Shown piece after piece: positions 17,614-27,306 of a DNA stretch of 64,000 nucleotides. Position 1 is the first letter of the stretch, and the number at the start of each line of letters is the position of its first letter. Source of the DNA: Devosia sp. SL43 (GTDB lineage: Bacteria; Pseudomonadota; Alphaproteobacteria; Rhizobiales; Devosiaceae); assembly GCF_021729885.1 (NCBI RefSeq), contig NZ_CP063401.1:930001-994000 (forward strand), written 5' to 3'. Both the position numbers and the translations under genes were made by a program. The notes below the pieces were generated by a model that saw only the letters and a list, made by a program, of their open reading frames with translations, searched no databases and was not told the origin of the DNA.

Positions 17614-18970
17614 AGCCGATCCGGCGTCGCCAGTCGTCAAGCGTGCCGCCATCGACGCAGCGCTCGCGTTGGTGCTGGTTCTGGCCTATGCCATTGCCGA
17701 GATCGCACTCTTCGCCAATCATGTGCCATGGCGAGATGAAGCACAGGGCTGGCTTGTCGCCATGGCACTGTCGGGGCCCTTGGACTTTCTGATCATCCCC
17801 GGTGGTGAGGGGCACCCGCCGCTCTGGTTCTGGATCCTGCGGGGTCTGGGTAGTGTTCTCAATTTCGACCAGGCACGCTACCTCACGCTCGGCGTGGCCA
17901 TTCTCAATGGCTTGCTGTTCTGGCGGCTGCTCAATCGGCAGCCGCTCCTGCTGGCTGTCGCGCTATGCAGCAGCGTCATCCTGATGCAATGGGGCTATAG
18001 CTTCCGTCCATATTCCCTCGTCCTCACCACCATTCTGCTTGCCCTGCTGCTGGACCGGGCGGGGCATCGAGCGGCTGGAACATGGCTCCTCGCCTTCGGC
18101 TGTGGTTTCCACTTCTTTGCCGGTTTTCCGTTTGCCCTTTGGCTCCTGGTCCAATGGCAGCGTGGCACCCGCGTATCCAGGCTGACAGGCCCGTCGATCC
18201 TCGCCCTGTTCTTTGCCGCCAGCGCCATCATTTCCGGCATGGGCAATCCAGCCTCTGGGATCAATGTCGGCAATGTCTTGCCGGGCACCCTCAACGGCCT
18301 GTCATGGTGGATGCCCGGAATGGAATACCGCCACCCCGTTGCCGGCATCGGATACCTGGTGCTGCTGGCCTTTGGCCTTTGGCGCTCACCGTTCATCCTG
18401 GCTGTCCTGCTTGCGCTGACCTTGCTCTTCGCAGCCGCCACGGCCCTTATCTATGGTGAGTTCCTCTGGCACGCCGCCTTTATGATGCTCATGGCCTTCA
18501 TGGCATTTGTCATGGCAGGCGAGCGGGCACGTATCTGGGTCTTGGCCGTGCTGATGGCGCCGCAGGCGCTGTTGGGCATTGCCAATGCAAAGATTGCGCT
18601 GACAACGCACATGAATGGCGACATAGACATCTACAACATCGTCCAGGCGGACGCGGGCATGGATACCATACCGCAGCAGCAATTGGTGGGTTGGCCCGAC
18701 TACATGGTTCAATCGGCAGCGACCCAGCTCGACTTCACCTACCGCAGCGGCAACAACGGGATGATCATGGGCCCGGTCGACTGGCGGACCCGCGAGCGCT
18801 GGATGATCGATCCCGGCCTGGCCTCGTTGCCAACGCCGTACTGGCTTGTCTGCAAGGATTGCGCCACGCTCATCGACTTCATCTCCTCCGCCGGTCTCAA
18901 GCCGACCAATATCGGCACTGCACTCAACTACAGCGACGGACGCATCTACGCCTACCGCATCGATCGCTAG
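17567..18970 (+). CDS. Polytopic membrane protein, GT-C glycosyltransferase-like
   Basis: About 467 residues with roughly ten hydrophobic segments and a C-terminal soluble part ending [13 protein letters not shown]. The first external loop reads [19 protein letters not shown]; the acidic R-D-E motif just after the first helix is the hallmark of GT-C (ArnT/PMT-like) enzymes that use polyprenyl-phosphate sugars. [16 protein letters not shown] also fits. Start GTG at 17567 is preferred (GAGGGCGG upstream), overlapping the FAD gene by 47 bases; the frame is open further upstream. It probably works with the GtrA-like protein, which could supply lipid-linked sugar. Confidence 0.7.
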   Translation: MTTRSKNALFPAASPEADPASPVVKRAAIDAALALVLVLAYAIAEIALFANHVPWRDEAQGWLVAMALSGPLDFLIIPGGEGHPPLWFWILRGLGSVLNFDQARYLTLGVAILNGLLFWRLLNRQPLLLAVALCSSVILMQWGYSFRPYSLVLTTILLALLLDRAGHRAAGTWLLAFGCGFHFFAGFPFALWLLVQWQRGTRVSRLTGPSILALFFAASAIISGMGNPASGINVGNVLPGTLNGLSWWMPGMEYRHPVAGIGYLVLLAFGLWRSPFILAVLLALTLLFAAATALIYGEFLWHAAFMMLMAFMAFVMAGERARIWVLAVLMAPQALLGIANAKIALTTHMNGDIDIYNIVQADAGMDTIPQQQLVGWPDYMVQSAATQLDFTYRSGNNGMIMGPVDWRTRERWMIDPGLASLPTPYWLVCKDCATLIDFISSAGLKPTNIGTALNYSDGRIYAYRIDR

Positions 18971-19085
18971 ACTTTAGCTAAATGCTTACCAGTTAAGCAC
19001 TTCTCTTAAGCCTGCCACCAACTCGTTACCCGCAAACCAGCCAGTTGCGGCTATTGTGCTGCGCACAGGTTGCGGAGTGCGGAAA

Positions 19086-20159
19086 ATGGCGGCGGATAGC
19101 AGGCGGCTCGATTGGGTGGATATGGCCAAGGGCATTTCCATCTTCCTCGTAGTGATGATGTATGCGGCCTCCAGTGTTGGCGAAGATACCGGCGGCGTGG
19201 GCGTATTGCATTGGGCCATCGCCTTCGCCACCCCGTTCCGTATGCCGGAATTCTTCCTGATTTCCGGCCTCTTCCTGTCGCAAGTCATCGACCGGCCCTG
19301 GCGCGCCTTTGCCGACCGCCGCGTCGTGCACTACCTCTATTTCTACGCCCTCTGGGCGGTGATCCACATCATCTTCAAGGTCGGCTTGCTCGCCGCCAAC
19401 CCTGTCGGTGCCATCGAACAGCTCGCCTGGGCCGTCATTGAACCTTATGGCGTGCTCTGGTTCATCTACATGCTGGCCGTGGTCAGCGCCGTGACTAAGC
19501 TGCTGCACAGCCTGCGCGCGCCGGTCTGGGGCGTGTTTGCCATCGCCGCGATCCTGCAGATGGCATCGGTCCATACCGGCAGCTACCTGGTCGATCAGTT
19601 CTGCGCCTACTTCGTCTATTTCTATGCCGGCTACGTGCTGGCTCCCCAGCTGTTCCGCCTGGCCGACTGGGCCAGCTACAATGTCGGTCTCGCTTTGGCT
19701 GGCCTGGTCGCCTGGGCCCTGGCAAACGCCGCGCTCGTCTTCCTGGGCGGCTTCCAGATGGACCCGATCCACCCGGTCCCGGGCTTTGCCAGCCTGCCGG
19801 GAATCCACCTGATCCTCGCTTTGATCGGCACCGCGGCGCTCTGTGTCATCGCCGCCTTGCTGACCCGCCTGCCCTGGATGAACTGGCTGCGCTGGATGGG
19901 TAGCAAGTCGCTGGTCGTCTACGTCGCCTTCGTGCTGCCCATGGGCATCGCGCGCATGGTGCTGATCAAACTGGGTATCGACGAACCGACCGTCTTGAGC
20001 CTGCTGACCATGGCCGTTGCCATAGTCTCGCCGCTGGTCCTCTACTGGATCGTAGAGCGCACCGGTTTAGGGAAATTCCTCTTCGAGCGCCCCGCCTGGG
20101 CCCACCTGCCCGGCACCAGCAAGCCGCGCAGCGACGCCGTTGCCGCCCCGGCCGAATAA
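19086..20159 (+). CDS. Acyltransferase family 3 membrane protein (OpgC-like)
   Basis: 357 residues, about ten transmembrane segments, of the acyltransferase-3 superfamily that O-acylates sugars of surface glycans. The N-terminal RRLDWVDMAKGISIFLVVMM is the conserved DxAKGxxI signature. FRMPEFFLISGLFLSQVIDR matches the FFxISGF motif and GVLWFIYMLAVVSAV the LWFL motif. Start ATG at 19086 has GGAG twelve bases upstream. Last gene of the envelope group; purQ follows after 115 bases. Confidence 0.85.
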   Translation: MAADSRRLDWVDMAKGISIFLVVMMYAASSVGEDTGGVGVLHWAIAFATPFRMPEFFLISGLFLSQVIDRPWRAFADRRVVHYLYFYALWAVIHIIFKVGLLAANPVGAIEQLAWAVIEPYGVLWFIYMLAVVSAVTKLLHSLRAPVWGVFAIAAILQMASVHTGSYLVDQFCAYFVYFYAGYVLAPQLFRLADWASYNVGLALAGLVAWALANAALVFLGGFQMDPIHPVPGFASLPGIHLILALIGTAALCVIAALLTRLPWMNWLRWMGSKSLVVYVAFVLPMGIARMVLIKLGIDEPTVLSLLTMAVAIVSPLVLYWIVERTGLGKFLFERPAWAHLPGTSKPRSDAVAAPAE

Positions 20160-20274
20160 GCAGCGCCTAGGCTCTGCATCGCAAGGGGCCGGGATATCCA
20201 ATCTCGGCCCTTGCCTTTTCTGCCAAGACTCACCAAAAGGGCCTCGCAACTCCTGACATAGCGAGGACCAGCCG

Positions 20275-20943
20275 ATGAAATCCGCCGTCATCGTCTTCCC
20301 CGGACTCAATCGCGACCGTGACATGATCGCGGCGCTCACCAAGATTTCCGGCACCGCCCCCGCGACGGTCTGGCATCAGGACGCCGACCTGCCCGATGTC
20401 GACCTCATCGTCATCCCCGGCGGCTTTTCCTACGGCGACTATCTCCGCTGCGGCGCCATCGCCGCCCGCTCGCCCATCATGGATCGCGTCCGGGAACGTG
20501 CCGCCAAGGGCGTCAAGGTGCTCGGCGTCTGCAACGGCTTCCAGATCCTGCTCGAGGCTGGTCTGCTGCCCGGCGCGCTGATGCGCAACAACTCGCTCAA
20601 ATTCGTCTGCCGCGAGGTCAAGCTCGAAGTCGTCAATGCCGATACCGCGTTCACTCGTGGATATTCGCAGGGTCAGGTTTTCCGCTGCCCAGTTGCGCAT
20701 CATGATGGCAACTATTTTGCCGATAGTGAGACACTGGATCGACTGGAAGGGGATGGCCGCGTCGCCTTCCGCTACGCCGAAGGCACCAATCCCAACGGCT
20801 CGATCAACGACATCGCCGGCATCTTCAATGCCGAGAAAAACGTCCTCGGCCTGATGCCGCATCCGGAAAACCTGATCGAGGCCGCGCATGGCGGTGACGA
20901 TGGCAGGGCCCTGTTCTCCGGCCTGCTGAACCAGGCTGCCTGA
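20275..20943 (+). CDS. purQ: Phosphoribosylformylglycinamidine synthase subunit PurQ
   Basis: 222 residues, the class-I glutamine amidotransferase subunit that feeds ammonia to PurL. Nucleophile elbow [16 protein letters not shown] (Cys86) and the catalytic His-Glu in [10 protein letters not shown] are intact. N-terminal [20 protein letters not shown] and [14 protein letters not shown] are PurQ-specific. Separated from purS by the envelope gene group. A Pr6Pr-like gene starts one base after its stop. Confidence 0.96.
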   Translation: MKSAVIVFPGLNRDRDMIAALTKISGTAPATVWHQDADLPDVDLIVIPGGFSYGDYLRCGAIAARSPIMDRVRERAAKGVKVLGVCNGFQILLEAGLLPGALMRNNSLKFVCREVKLEVVNADTAFTRGYSQGQVFRCPVAHHDGNYFADSETLDRLEGDGRVAFRYAEGTNPNGSINDIAGIFNAEKNVLGLMPHPENLIEAAHGGDDGRALFSGLLNQAA

Positions 20944-20944
20944 G

Positions 20945-21601
20945 ATGAGCGCGCGGGGCCCGGTCAACCCGCGAAACCTGTTGACCTGGCTCGGCCTGAT
21001 CGCCGGAGCCGGTGGCCTCATCCTGCAATTCGTCATCAGCATGCAGGCCTACCTCGCCGCCGGCCGCGACATTCCCGGCGCACTCGGCACGTTCTTCGCC
21101 TACTACACCATCCTCACCAACTGCATCCTGGTGCTGGTCTATCTGTCTGAAGTGACTCGCTTTACCTGGCTCGACCTGTTCCGCACCCCCGTCTTTCGCG
21201 GCATGATGGCAGCCTGCATTGCCCTGGTCGGCATCTACGTCTTCCTGGTGCTGCGCCACCTGTCGGTGCTGACAGGGCTGTTCCAGGTCGCCGACACGAT
21301 CCTGCACTACCTCTGCCCCATCCTCTACCTGCTGTGGTGGGCGGCCCAACCGCATGGCAAGCTGCGCTGGGCCAACCTGCCCGTGATGCTGGCACCGACG
21401 CTGATCTACTTCGTCTACGCCATGGTCCGTGGCGCCTGGGTCCAGGAATACCCCTACCCCTTCATGAACGCGATCAAGCTCGGTTACGGCGCAGTTCTGC
21501 TGGGTGCCGTGCAGATGTCCATTGCGCTCGCTGTCCTCTCGGCCACCGTCATCGCGCTCGACCACGTCCTCAGTCGCAACTGGAACCTCATCCATGACTG
21601 A
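20945..21601 (+). CDS. Pr6Pr family membrane protein
   Basis: 218 residues with six hydrophobic segments. Similar to the FAR-17a/AIG1-like Pr6Pr bacterial family; function unknown. Family-like parts are FFAYYTILTNCILVLVYLSE (first-half motif with Tyr-Thr-Ile-Leu-Thr-Asn) and a conserved His in DTILHYLCPILYLLWW. The fold is related to eukaryotic androgen-induced membrane hydrolases, which use a Thr/His pair; T and H of these motifs could play that part (inference). Begins one base after purQ and overlaps the DJ-1-like gene by 8 bases. Confidence 0.78.
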   Translation: MSARGPVNPRNLLTWLGLIAGAGGLILQFVISMQAYLAAGRDIPGALGTFFAYYTILTNCILVLVYLSEVTRFTWLDLFRTPVFRGMMAACIALVGIYVFLVLRHLSVLTGLFQVADTILHYLCPILYLLWWAAQPHGKLRWANLPVMLAPTLIYFVYAMVRGAWVQEYPYPFMNAIKLGYGAVLLGAVQMSIALAVLSATVIALDHVLSRNWNLIHD

Positions 21602-22196
21602 GCACCGCCTCACCGCAGCCATCCTGATTTTCCCCGATGTCGAGGAACTCGACTTCGTCGGCCCATGGGAAGTCTTCACCATGGCGAAGGCTGGCGGCGC
21701 CCCGCTCGATGTCTTTACCGTCGGCTGGCCCGATACCAACATCACCTGCGCCAAGGGCCTCAAGGTCACCGCCGACTACGCCTTCGCCGACGCACCCCAT
21801 GCCGACATCGTGCTGCTCCCGGGCGGCCGCGGCACCCGCCCGCTGGCCCAGGACGATGCTTTTAACAACGCGATCCGCAGCTACCTAGCAGCCGCGACCT
21901 GGCAAACCTCGGTCTGCACTGGCGCGGCACTGCTCGCTCGTGCCGGCTTCCTCGAGGGCCGTCAGGCCACCACCAATCGCGGTGCGCTCGATTTCTTACG
22001 CGCCCATGCCCCGCACACTTACATTCTCGACAAGCGCTACGTGCGCGATGGCAACGTCATTACCAGCGCCGGCGTCTCCGCTGGCATCGATATGGCGCTG
22101 TGGCTCGTCGGCCATCTGTTCGGCGAAGACACTGCGCGCTCGACCCAATCCCACATGGAATATTTTCCAGAGCCTCCCTACGGAAACGCTTCTTGA
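21594..22196 (+). CDS. DJ-1/PfpI family protein
   Basis: 200 residues. Conserved Glu18 in [16 protein letters not shown] and the nucleophile Cys108 in [16 protein letters not shown] form the DJ-1 superfamily active site. LVLLPGG-type strand is present as [15 protein letters not shown]. The C-terminal [18 protein letters not shown] resembles isonitrile-hydratase and AraC-linked DJ-1 domains, so it may be an isonitrile hydratase-like enzyme, but that is not certain. Start ATG at 21594 overlaps the previous gene; its stop overlaps the purL start (TGATG). Confidence 0.85.
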   Translation: MTEHRLTAAILIFPDVEELDFVGPWEVFTMAKAGGAPLDVFTVGWPDTNITCAKGLKVTADYAFADAPHADIVLLPGGRGTRPLAQDDAFNNAIRSYLAAATWQTSVCTGAALLARAGFLEGRQATTNRGALDFLRAHAPHTYILDKRYVRDGNVITSAGVSAGIDMALWLVGHLFGEDTARSTQSHMEYFPEPPYGNAS

Positions 22197-24415
22197 TGAT
22201 CCCCAACGATATCGAAATCACCCCGCAGCTCGTCGCCGACCATGGCCTCAAGCCCGACGAGTACCAGAAGATTCTCGATCTGATCGGCCGTGCGCCGACC
22301 TATACCGAGCTCGGCATCTTCTCTGCGATGTGGAATGAGCACTGCTCGTACAAATCATCCAAGAAGTGGCTCAAGACGCTGCCGACCACGGGTCCGCGCG
22401 TCATCCAGGGCCCCGGCGAGAATGCTGGCGTCGTCGATATCGGCGACGGGCAGGCCATCGTCTTCAAGATGGAATCGCATAACCACCCCAGCTTCATCGA
22501 GCCCTACCAGGGCGCCGGCACCGGCATGGGCGGCATCCTGCGCGACGTCTTCACCATGGGTGCGCGTCCCGTCGCCGCCATGAACGCCCTGCGCTTCGGC
22601 GCGCCGGGCCATGAGAAGACCCGCCACCTCGTCTCCGGTGTCGTCGCCGGCATCGGCGGCTACGGCAATGCATTCGGCGTGCCTACCGTGGGCGGCGAGG
22701 TCGAGTTCGACGAGCGCTACAACGGCAATATCCTGGTCAACGCCTTTGCGGCGGGCCTCGCCGATACCGACAAGATTTTCTATTCCAAGGCCGAAGGCGT
22801 GGGCCTGCCCGTGGTCTATCTCGGTGCCAAGACCGGACGCGACGGCGTCGGCGGCGCCACCATGGCCTCGGCCGAATTCGGCGACGATATCGACGAGAAG
22901 CGCCCGACCGTGCAGGTCGGCGATCCCTTCACCGAAAAGCGCCTGCTCGAAGCGTGCCTCGAACTGATGGCCACCGGCGCGGTGATCGCCATCCAGGACA
23001 TGGGTGCGGCTGGGCTCACCTGCTCGGCCGTCGAAATGGGCGCCAAGGGCGATCTCGGTATCGAGCTGAACCTCGATATGGTGCCGGTGCGCGAGACGCA
23101 CATGACGCCCTATGAGATGATGCTGTCGGAATCCCAGGAGCGCATGCTCATGGTGCTGCACCCGGAAAAGGAAGCCGAGGCCCGCGCGGTTTTTGTCAAG
23201 TGGGAGCTCGATTTTGCTACCGTCGGCAAGACCACCGACGATCTGCGCTTCCGCGTGCTGTGGCAGGGCGACGAAGTCGCCAACCTGCCGATCAAGGAAC
23301 TCGGTGACGAAGCTCCGGAATACGATCGTCCTTGGACGCCGTCCGTTCCCGCCCCGGCGCTGGCCGCCGACGACATCCCGCAGATGGATGTCGCCGACGC
23401 GCTGCTCAAGCTGATGGGTAGCCATCAGGTCGCCTCGCGCCGCTGGGTCTATGAGCAATATGACACGCTGATCCAGGGCAATTCCCTGCAGCGTCCCGGC
23501 GGCGATGCCGGCGTTATCCGCGTCGAGGGCCATCCCACCAAGGGCCTGGCCTTCACCTCCGACGTCAATCCGCGCTATTGCGAGGCCGACCCCTATGAGG
23601 GCGGCAAGCAGGCCGTTGCCGAAGCGTGGCGTAACCTGACGGCTACGGGTGCAGAACCCCTCGCCGCCACCGACAACCTGAACTTCGGCAACCCCGAACG
23701 TCCCGAAATCATGAGCCAGCTCGTCCATGCCATCAAGGGCATTGGCGAAGCCTGCCTGGCGCTGGATTTCCCAATCGTCTCGGGCAACGTCTCGCTCTAC
23801 AACGAAACCAATGGCCGCGGCATCTTGCCGACCCCGACCATTGGTGGCGTCGGCCTCCTCCCCGATTGGAGCCAGATGGCCCGCATCGCCTTTGCCGCAC
23901 CGGGCCAGTGCATCATCCTGGTCGGCGCGCCGCTCACCTGGGGTACACATCTCGGCCAGTCGATCTATCTTCGCGACCTGCACAATCGCCGTGATGGTTC
24001 CGCCCCACCGGTCGATCTGGCGCATGAGCGCAAGGTCGGCGATTTCGTCCGCAAGCTGATCCGCTCCGGCGTCGCCACTTCAGCCCATGACCTGTCCGAT
24101 GGCGGCCTCGCTGTCGGCCTGGCCGAAATGGCTGTTGCGTCCGGTATCGGCGCCAAGGTCAACCAGGTCGATGGCCAGGATCCGATCCTGACCTTCTTCG
24201 GCGAAGACCAGGGCCGCTACCTGATCACCATCGAGGAAAAGAACCTCGATGCGCTGCTGGCCGAGGCCGAAAGCCTGGGCATTTATGCCCCGTGGTTCGG
24301 CAATACCGGCGGCGATACGCTGCAATTGGGCAATGCCCACCCTGTTCCGGTTGCCGCCCTCAAGGCCGCGCATGAAGGCTGGTTCCCCAGCTACATGGAT
24401 GAGGTGGCTGCTTAA
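22196..24415 (+). CDS. purL: Phosphoribosylformylglycinamidine synthase subunit PurL (small type)
   Basis: 739 residues, the synthetase subunit of the three-part FGAM synthase (with PurS and PurQ). Conserved parts: the N-terminal [72 protein letters not shown], and in the second half [18 protein letters not shown] and [17 protein letters not shown]. Start ATG at 22196 overlaps the stop of the DJ-1-like gene; the frame is open upstream, but that part is not PurL. Confidence 0.97.
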   Translation: MIPNDIEITPQLVADHGLKPDEYQKILDLIGRAPTYTELGIFSAMWNEHCSYKSSKKWLKTLPTTGPRVIQGPGENAGVVDIGDGQAIVFKMESHNHPSFIEPYQGAGTGMGGILRDVFTMGARPVAAMNALRFGAPGHEKTRHLVSGVVAGIGGYGNAFGVPTVGGEVEFDERYNGNILVNAFAAGLADTDKIFYSKAEGVGLPVVYLGAKTGRDGVGGATMASAEFGDDIDEKRPTVQVGDPFTEKRLLEACLELMATGAVIAIQDMGAAGLTCSAVEMGAKGDLGIELNLDMVPVRETHMTPYEMMLSESQERMLMVLHPEKEAEARAVFVKWELDFATVGKTTDDLRFRVLWQGDEVANLPIKELGDEAPEYDRPWTPSVPAPALAADDIPQMDVADALLKLMGSHQVASRRWVYEQYDTLIQGNSLQRPGGDAGVIRVEGHPTKGLAFTSDVNPRYCEADPYEGGKQAVAEAWRNLTATGAEPLAATDNLNFGNPERPEIMSQLVHAIKGIGEACLALDFPIVSGNVSLYNETNGRGILPTPTIGGVGLLPDWSQMARIAFAAPGQCIILVGAPLTWGTHLGQSIYLRDLHNRRDGSAPPVDLAHERKVGDFVRKLIRSGVATSAHDLSDGGLAVGLAEMAVASGIGAKVNQVDGQDPILTFFGEDQGRYLITIEEKNLDALLAEAESLGIYAPWFGNTGGDTLQLGNAHPVPVAALKAAHEGWFPSYMDEVAA

Positions 24416-24495
24416 TCGCTGCTCCTGCCTTATGATCGCCGCTCTTTGGAGTGTTCTGGCTCCACGGGAGCGGCGTCATATCTCTGGAGACTACG

Positions 24496-25056
24496 ATGAA
24501 CCTTCGTCCGGCCCTTGGCGGCTTTCTCGCCCTGTCGCTCAGCCTCCTGCCGGTAGCGGCTCATGCCCAGGCGCTCGCCAATAGCGGCTCGCCGCTTCCC
24601 GACCAGCCCTATACGCTGTTCTATCCCGATGTGATGGTCACCAGCGGTGAAATAGGCGGCCCGCTTACCATCAACCACCCCACCCTGCCGCTCCAGTGTG
24701 TGCTAACTGTCGTTCCCGTGGAAGATACCGGTTGGACCGCCGAAGGTGCGTTGGCCGCGCTCGACGTCCAAACTGTTGCCGCAGGCTGGACCGAAAGCCT
24801 TCCCGGTTTCACCGTGCTGGAAAGCAAGGTCACATCGTACCAGAGCGATCAGGCCCTGCAGTATTTGGGCACCAGCCAGGGTGAGACCGGCACCACGGTC
24901 ACGCTCGTGCACACAGAGACCGTCAGCGGCGGCAACGGCTACACGCTGGATTGCTTCTACGCGACCGAAGCGGCCAATGAGGCGGGCCCCATCGCTGACA
25001 ATATCATCGCCAACTTCTCGACCCGGCAGGATGCGCAACCCGTCGTGACGCCCTGA
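24496..25056 (+). CDS. Hypothetical secreted protein
   Basis: 186 residues with a clear Sec signal peptide (LGGFLALSLSLLPVAAHAQA, cleavage after AHA). The mature part has two cysteines (LPLQCVLTVVPV and TLDCFYATEAA) that could form a disulfide, and alternating polar/hydrophobic stretches suggesting beta structure. No family recognised. Start ATG at 24496 follows CTGGAGACTACG. It lies between purL and bolA on the same strand, 80 bases after purL. Location predicted periplasmic. Confidence 0.7.
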   Translation: MNLRPALGGFLALSLSLLPVAAHAQALANSGSPLPDQPYTLFYPDVMVTSGEIGGPLTINHPTLPLQCVLTVVPVEDTGWTAEGALAALDVQTVAAGWTESLPGFTVLESKVTSYQSDQALQYLGTSQGETGTTVTLVHTETVSGGNGYTLDCFYATEAANEAGPIADNIIANFSTRQDAQPVVTP

Positions 25057-25143
25057 GCGGTTCTGTCCGATATTGAAGGCACCCCACCCCCATGCCATAT
25101 CATGGGGACCGGCACTTGGCCGGCAGCAGCAAGGAGTCGCGTC

Positions 25144-25377
25144 ATGCCCATGGATAGCAGCGAAATCGAACGCCGCATCAAGGCGGCCCTCCCCGATGCC
25201 GATATTGACATCCGCGACCTCGCCGGTGACGGCGACCACTGGGCCGCGACGGTGAAGTCCGAGCAGTTCCGCGGCAAGACCCGCGTGCAGCAGCACAAGC
25301 TGGTCTATGAAGCCTTGCAGGGCGATATGGGTGGAGCGCTGCACGCTTTGGCGTTGCAGACCGTCGTCCCGGACTGA
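25144..25377 (+). CDS. BolA family protein
   Basis: 77 residues. BolA proteins bind a [2Fe-2S] cluster with CGFS monothiol glutaredoxins and signal or deliver iron-sulfur. The sequence has IERRIKAALPDADIDIRDLA and the C-terminal RVQQHKLVYEALQGDMG with the invariant His of BolA proteins. In many alphaproteobacteria bolA and grxD are adjacent after purL; here grxD lies 1.4 kb downstream with three genes between. Start ATG at 25144; the ATG two codons later is also possible. Confidence 0.9.
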   Translation: MPMDSSEIERRIKAALPDADIDIRDLAGDGDHWAATVKSEQFRGKTRVQQHKLVYEALQGDMGGALHALALQTVVPD

Positions 25378-25382
25378 TCTCC

Positions 25383-25706
25383 TTGTCCCTCCGCGACTCG
25401 CTCGATCTCATCCGCACCGTTCGCCCCGACGCGGGCACGGCGGCCATCGAGCATGAAATCCTGGCTGAGCGCGCATCCTCGCTGGGCGCTGCCGAACAGC
25501 GGGTCGTCAAGGCCATCGCCGCCCTGGCAGCCGCGGTCGACAATCGCGAAGCGCCGCTTGCCGAGGCCCGGCAGGTCGTGTGGCAATACTTCGTCCAGCG
25601 CGAGCTTGTCGGTTTCCGCCGCCACAATGATGTGATTCAGGAGCTGAACATCCCCCGCGAAGTGCTTGCCGGGCTTGGCGCAATGCCAATGAGCCCGAAG
25701 CGATGA
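25383..25706 (+). CDS. Small hypothetical protein, possibly DUF6665 family
   Basis: 107 residues starting with TTG at 25383. Contains IEHEILAERASSLGAAEQRV, QVVWQYFVQRELVGFRRHND and the end NIPREVLAGLGAM, a pattern I associate, without certainty, with the DUF6665 family. All helical, no membrane segment. Starts 5 bases after bolA and overlaps the HIT gene by 4 bases, so it is part of the bolA-HIT-HAD run. Function unknown. Confidence 0.72.
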   Translation: MSLRDSLDLIRTVRPDAGTAAIEHEILAERASSLGAAEQRVVKAIAALAAAVDNREAPLAEARQVVWQYFVQRELVGFRRHNDVIQELNIPREVLAGLGAMPMSPKR

Positions 25707-26098
25707 ACACAGCTCAACCAGCCTGTCGCTTCTGTCTCGACAACCAGTTGCTGGTCGATCAGCCCATCTTCGTGACGGACGATTTCTACATGCTCGGCAG
25801 CATCGACCCTATGCTCCCTGTCGCGGGCATGATCATCCCCCGACGCCACAGCGAGAGCCCCTTCGACATGACTGCGGAAGAATGGGCAGGTTTCGCCGAT
25901 GCTCTCAGCCGTGCGAAAGCGCATTTCGCCGACCACAGGCCGGATGGCTTTACGCTGGGCTGGAATGTGGGCGCGGTCGCCGCGCAGCATGTGTTTCACA
26001 CCCACTGCCACATCATCCCCCGCTTCAAAGGCGAACCCAATGAAGGGGTGGGCATCCGCCGCGTCCTGCGCACAGCGGCCTGGCCGGTGGACGCATGA
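25703..26098 (+). CDS. HIT family protein
   Basis: 131 residues with the histidine triad HVFHTHCHIIPRF (H-x-H-x-H), the active site of nucleotidyl hydrolases that cleave dinucleoside polyphosphates or nucleotide phosphoramidates. CRFCLDNQLLVDQ near the N-terminus holds a CxxC-type pair common in this subgroup, perhaps binding zinc. ATGA overlap with the previous gene and 4-base overlap with the HAD gene show tight coupling. Confidence 0.9.
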   Translation: MNTAQPACRFCLDNQLLVDQPIFVTDDFYMLGSIDPMLPVAGMIIPRRHSESPFDMTAEEWAGFADALSRAKAHFADHRPDGFTLGWNVGAVAAQHVFHTHCHIIPRFKGEPNEGVGIRRVLRTAAWPVDA

Positions 26099-26721
26099 CC
26101 CGCGCGGTGTTCTTCGACGTCGATGGTGTGCTGGTGCATGGCTATCACGCCCGCCCGGAACTGACCCGACGCTGGAACGAGAACCTGCTTGATGACCTCG
26201 GGGTCGACCCCGACCGCTTCAACAATGAATTCATCTTCGACGTCTTCATCAAGAAGGTGGTTGTCGGTGAAATGGCCATTATCGACGCGCTGGAACGCCG
26301 CCTGCCAGGCCTGGGCTACAAGGGTTCGCCCATGGTGTTCCTGCACTACTGGCTGAGCCACGACTCGACACTGAATGCCGGCCTGCTCGACGTCGTGCGG
26401 CAACTCAAGACCCGGTCCGACCTCAAGCTCTACATCGCCACCAACCAAGATCACACCCGGGCCCAGTGGCTCTGGCAGACGCTTGGCCTGGGCCAGTTGT
26501 TCGAGGACATTTTCTACTCGGCACGCGCCGGCATCCGTAAGCCTGAGAAGGGCTTCTTCGATTTCATCGAACAGCGGATCGGACCGCAAACGGAGCCGCC
26601 GCTATTCTTTGACGATACACCCAAGGTCATCGACGGGGCCCGCAAGCATGGCTGGGAGGCCGTGCAGTTCGACACGATCGAGGACTGCACCAGCCACCCC
26701 TGGATCGCCGAGCGATTGTGA
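26095..26721 (+). CDS. HAD family hydrolase
   Basis: 208 residues. HAD motif I is AVFFDVDGVLVHG (nucleophile Asp and acid-base Asp), motif II YIATNQDHTRAQ, motif III Lys in GIRKPEKGFF and motif IV LFFDDTPKVIDGARKHGWEA. The helical cap between motifs I and II marks it as subfamily IA, phosphoglycolate-phosphatase-like. A small phosphorylated metabolite is the probable substrate. It overlaps the HIT gene by 4 bases, which suggests a joint role in nucleotide or phosphate-ester clean-up (inference). Confidence 0.89.
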   Translation: MTRAVFFDVDGVLVHGYHARPELTRRWNENLLDDLGVDPDRFNNEFIFDVFIKKVVVGEMAIIDALERRLPGLGYKGSPMVFLHYWLSHDSTLNAGLLDVVRQLKTRSDLKLYIATNQDHTRAQWLWQTLGLGQLFEDIFYSARAGIRKPEKGFFDFIEQRIGPQTEPPLFFDDTPKVIDGARKHGWEAVQFDTIEDCTSHPWIAERL

Positions 26722-26825
26722 TCTTTGCATCGGTCTTTGCCGATGCTTGGCCTCGACATCGCCGAAGCCATGACCTATTTATGGGCAACAGCGTCCGCCT
26801 TCCCCGGACTCAAGCGAGATTTCCC

Positions 26826-27164
26826 ATGACCGACATCAATGATTTCATCGACGACAAGGTGAAGACCAACGACGTGTTCCTGTTCATGAAGGGCTCGCCG
26901 GATTTCCCGCAATGCGGCTTTTCCGGTCAGGTCGTTCAGATCCTGAACTATCTCGGCGTCGACTATGGCAGCGCCAATGTGCTCGAAAGCGCCGAGCTGC
27001 GCGACGGTATCAAGGCCTATACCAACTGGCCGACCATTCCCCAGCTCTACATCAAGGGTGAGTTTGTCGGCGGCGCCGATATCGTCCGCGAAATGTTCCA
27101 GGCCGGCGAGCTGCAGAGCCATCTCGAAGGCGCCGGTATCGCGGTCGCCAAGCAGTCGGCCTAA
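26826..27164 (+). CDS. grxD: Monothiol glutaredoxin, Grx4 family
   Basis: 112 residues with the CGFS active site in KGSPDFPQCGFSGQVVQIL and the glutathione-binding TNWPTIPQLYIKGEFVGG. Such proteins carry a [2Fe-2S] cluster bridged with glutathione and pass it to BolA or to apo-proteins. Start ATG at 26826 gives MTDINDFIDDKVKTND; an in-frame upstream ATG adds 36 residues without similarity. Separated from bolA by three genes but on the same strand. A strong terminator follows. Confidence 0.95.
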   Translation: MTDINDFIDDKVKTNDVFLFMKGSPDFPQCGFSGQVVQILNYLGVDYGSANVLESAELRDGIKAYTNWPTIPQLYIKGEFVGGADIVREMFQAGELQSHLEGAGIAVAKQSA

Positions 27165-27194
27165 ACCGCAGTTGGTGCCATAGCTAATTTATCG

Positions 27195-27223
27195 ACGCCG
27201 GGCCCGCGCCCGGCGTTGTTGTT
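27195..27223 (+). terminator. Rho-independent terminator after grxD
   Basis: Perfect 9-base stem ACGCCGGGC / GCCCGGCGT with CCGC loop, then TGTTGTTTG. Closes the purine/iron-sulfur region 30 bases after the grxD stop. Confidence 0.8.
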
Positions 27224-27306
27224 TGCTCATCACCAGCCTTGATAGCGCTCATTCCGCTTTGTTGCTTGCGTGATTGTCGCAGGCGTAGAACCATGAGGCA
27301 TTCCTC

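Noticed and set aside
16045-17652. 535-codon open frame on the minus strand
   Set aside because: Antisense to the FAD oxidoreductase, which has a clear GxGPAG motif; the antisense protein shows no motif and is Asp/Gly/Val-biased.
22355-24025. 556-codon open frame on the minus strand
   Set aside because: Antisense to purL; long only because of GC-rich codon bias.
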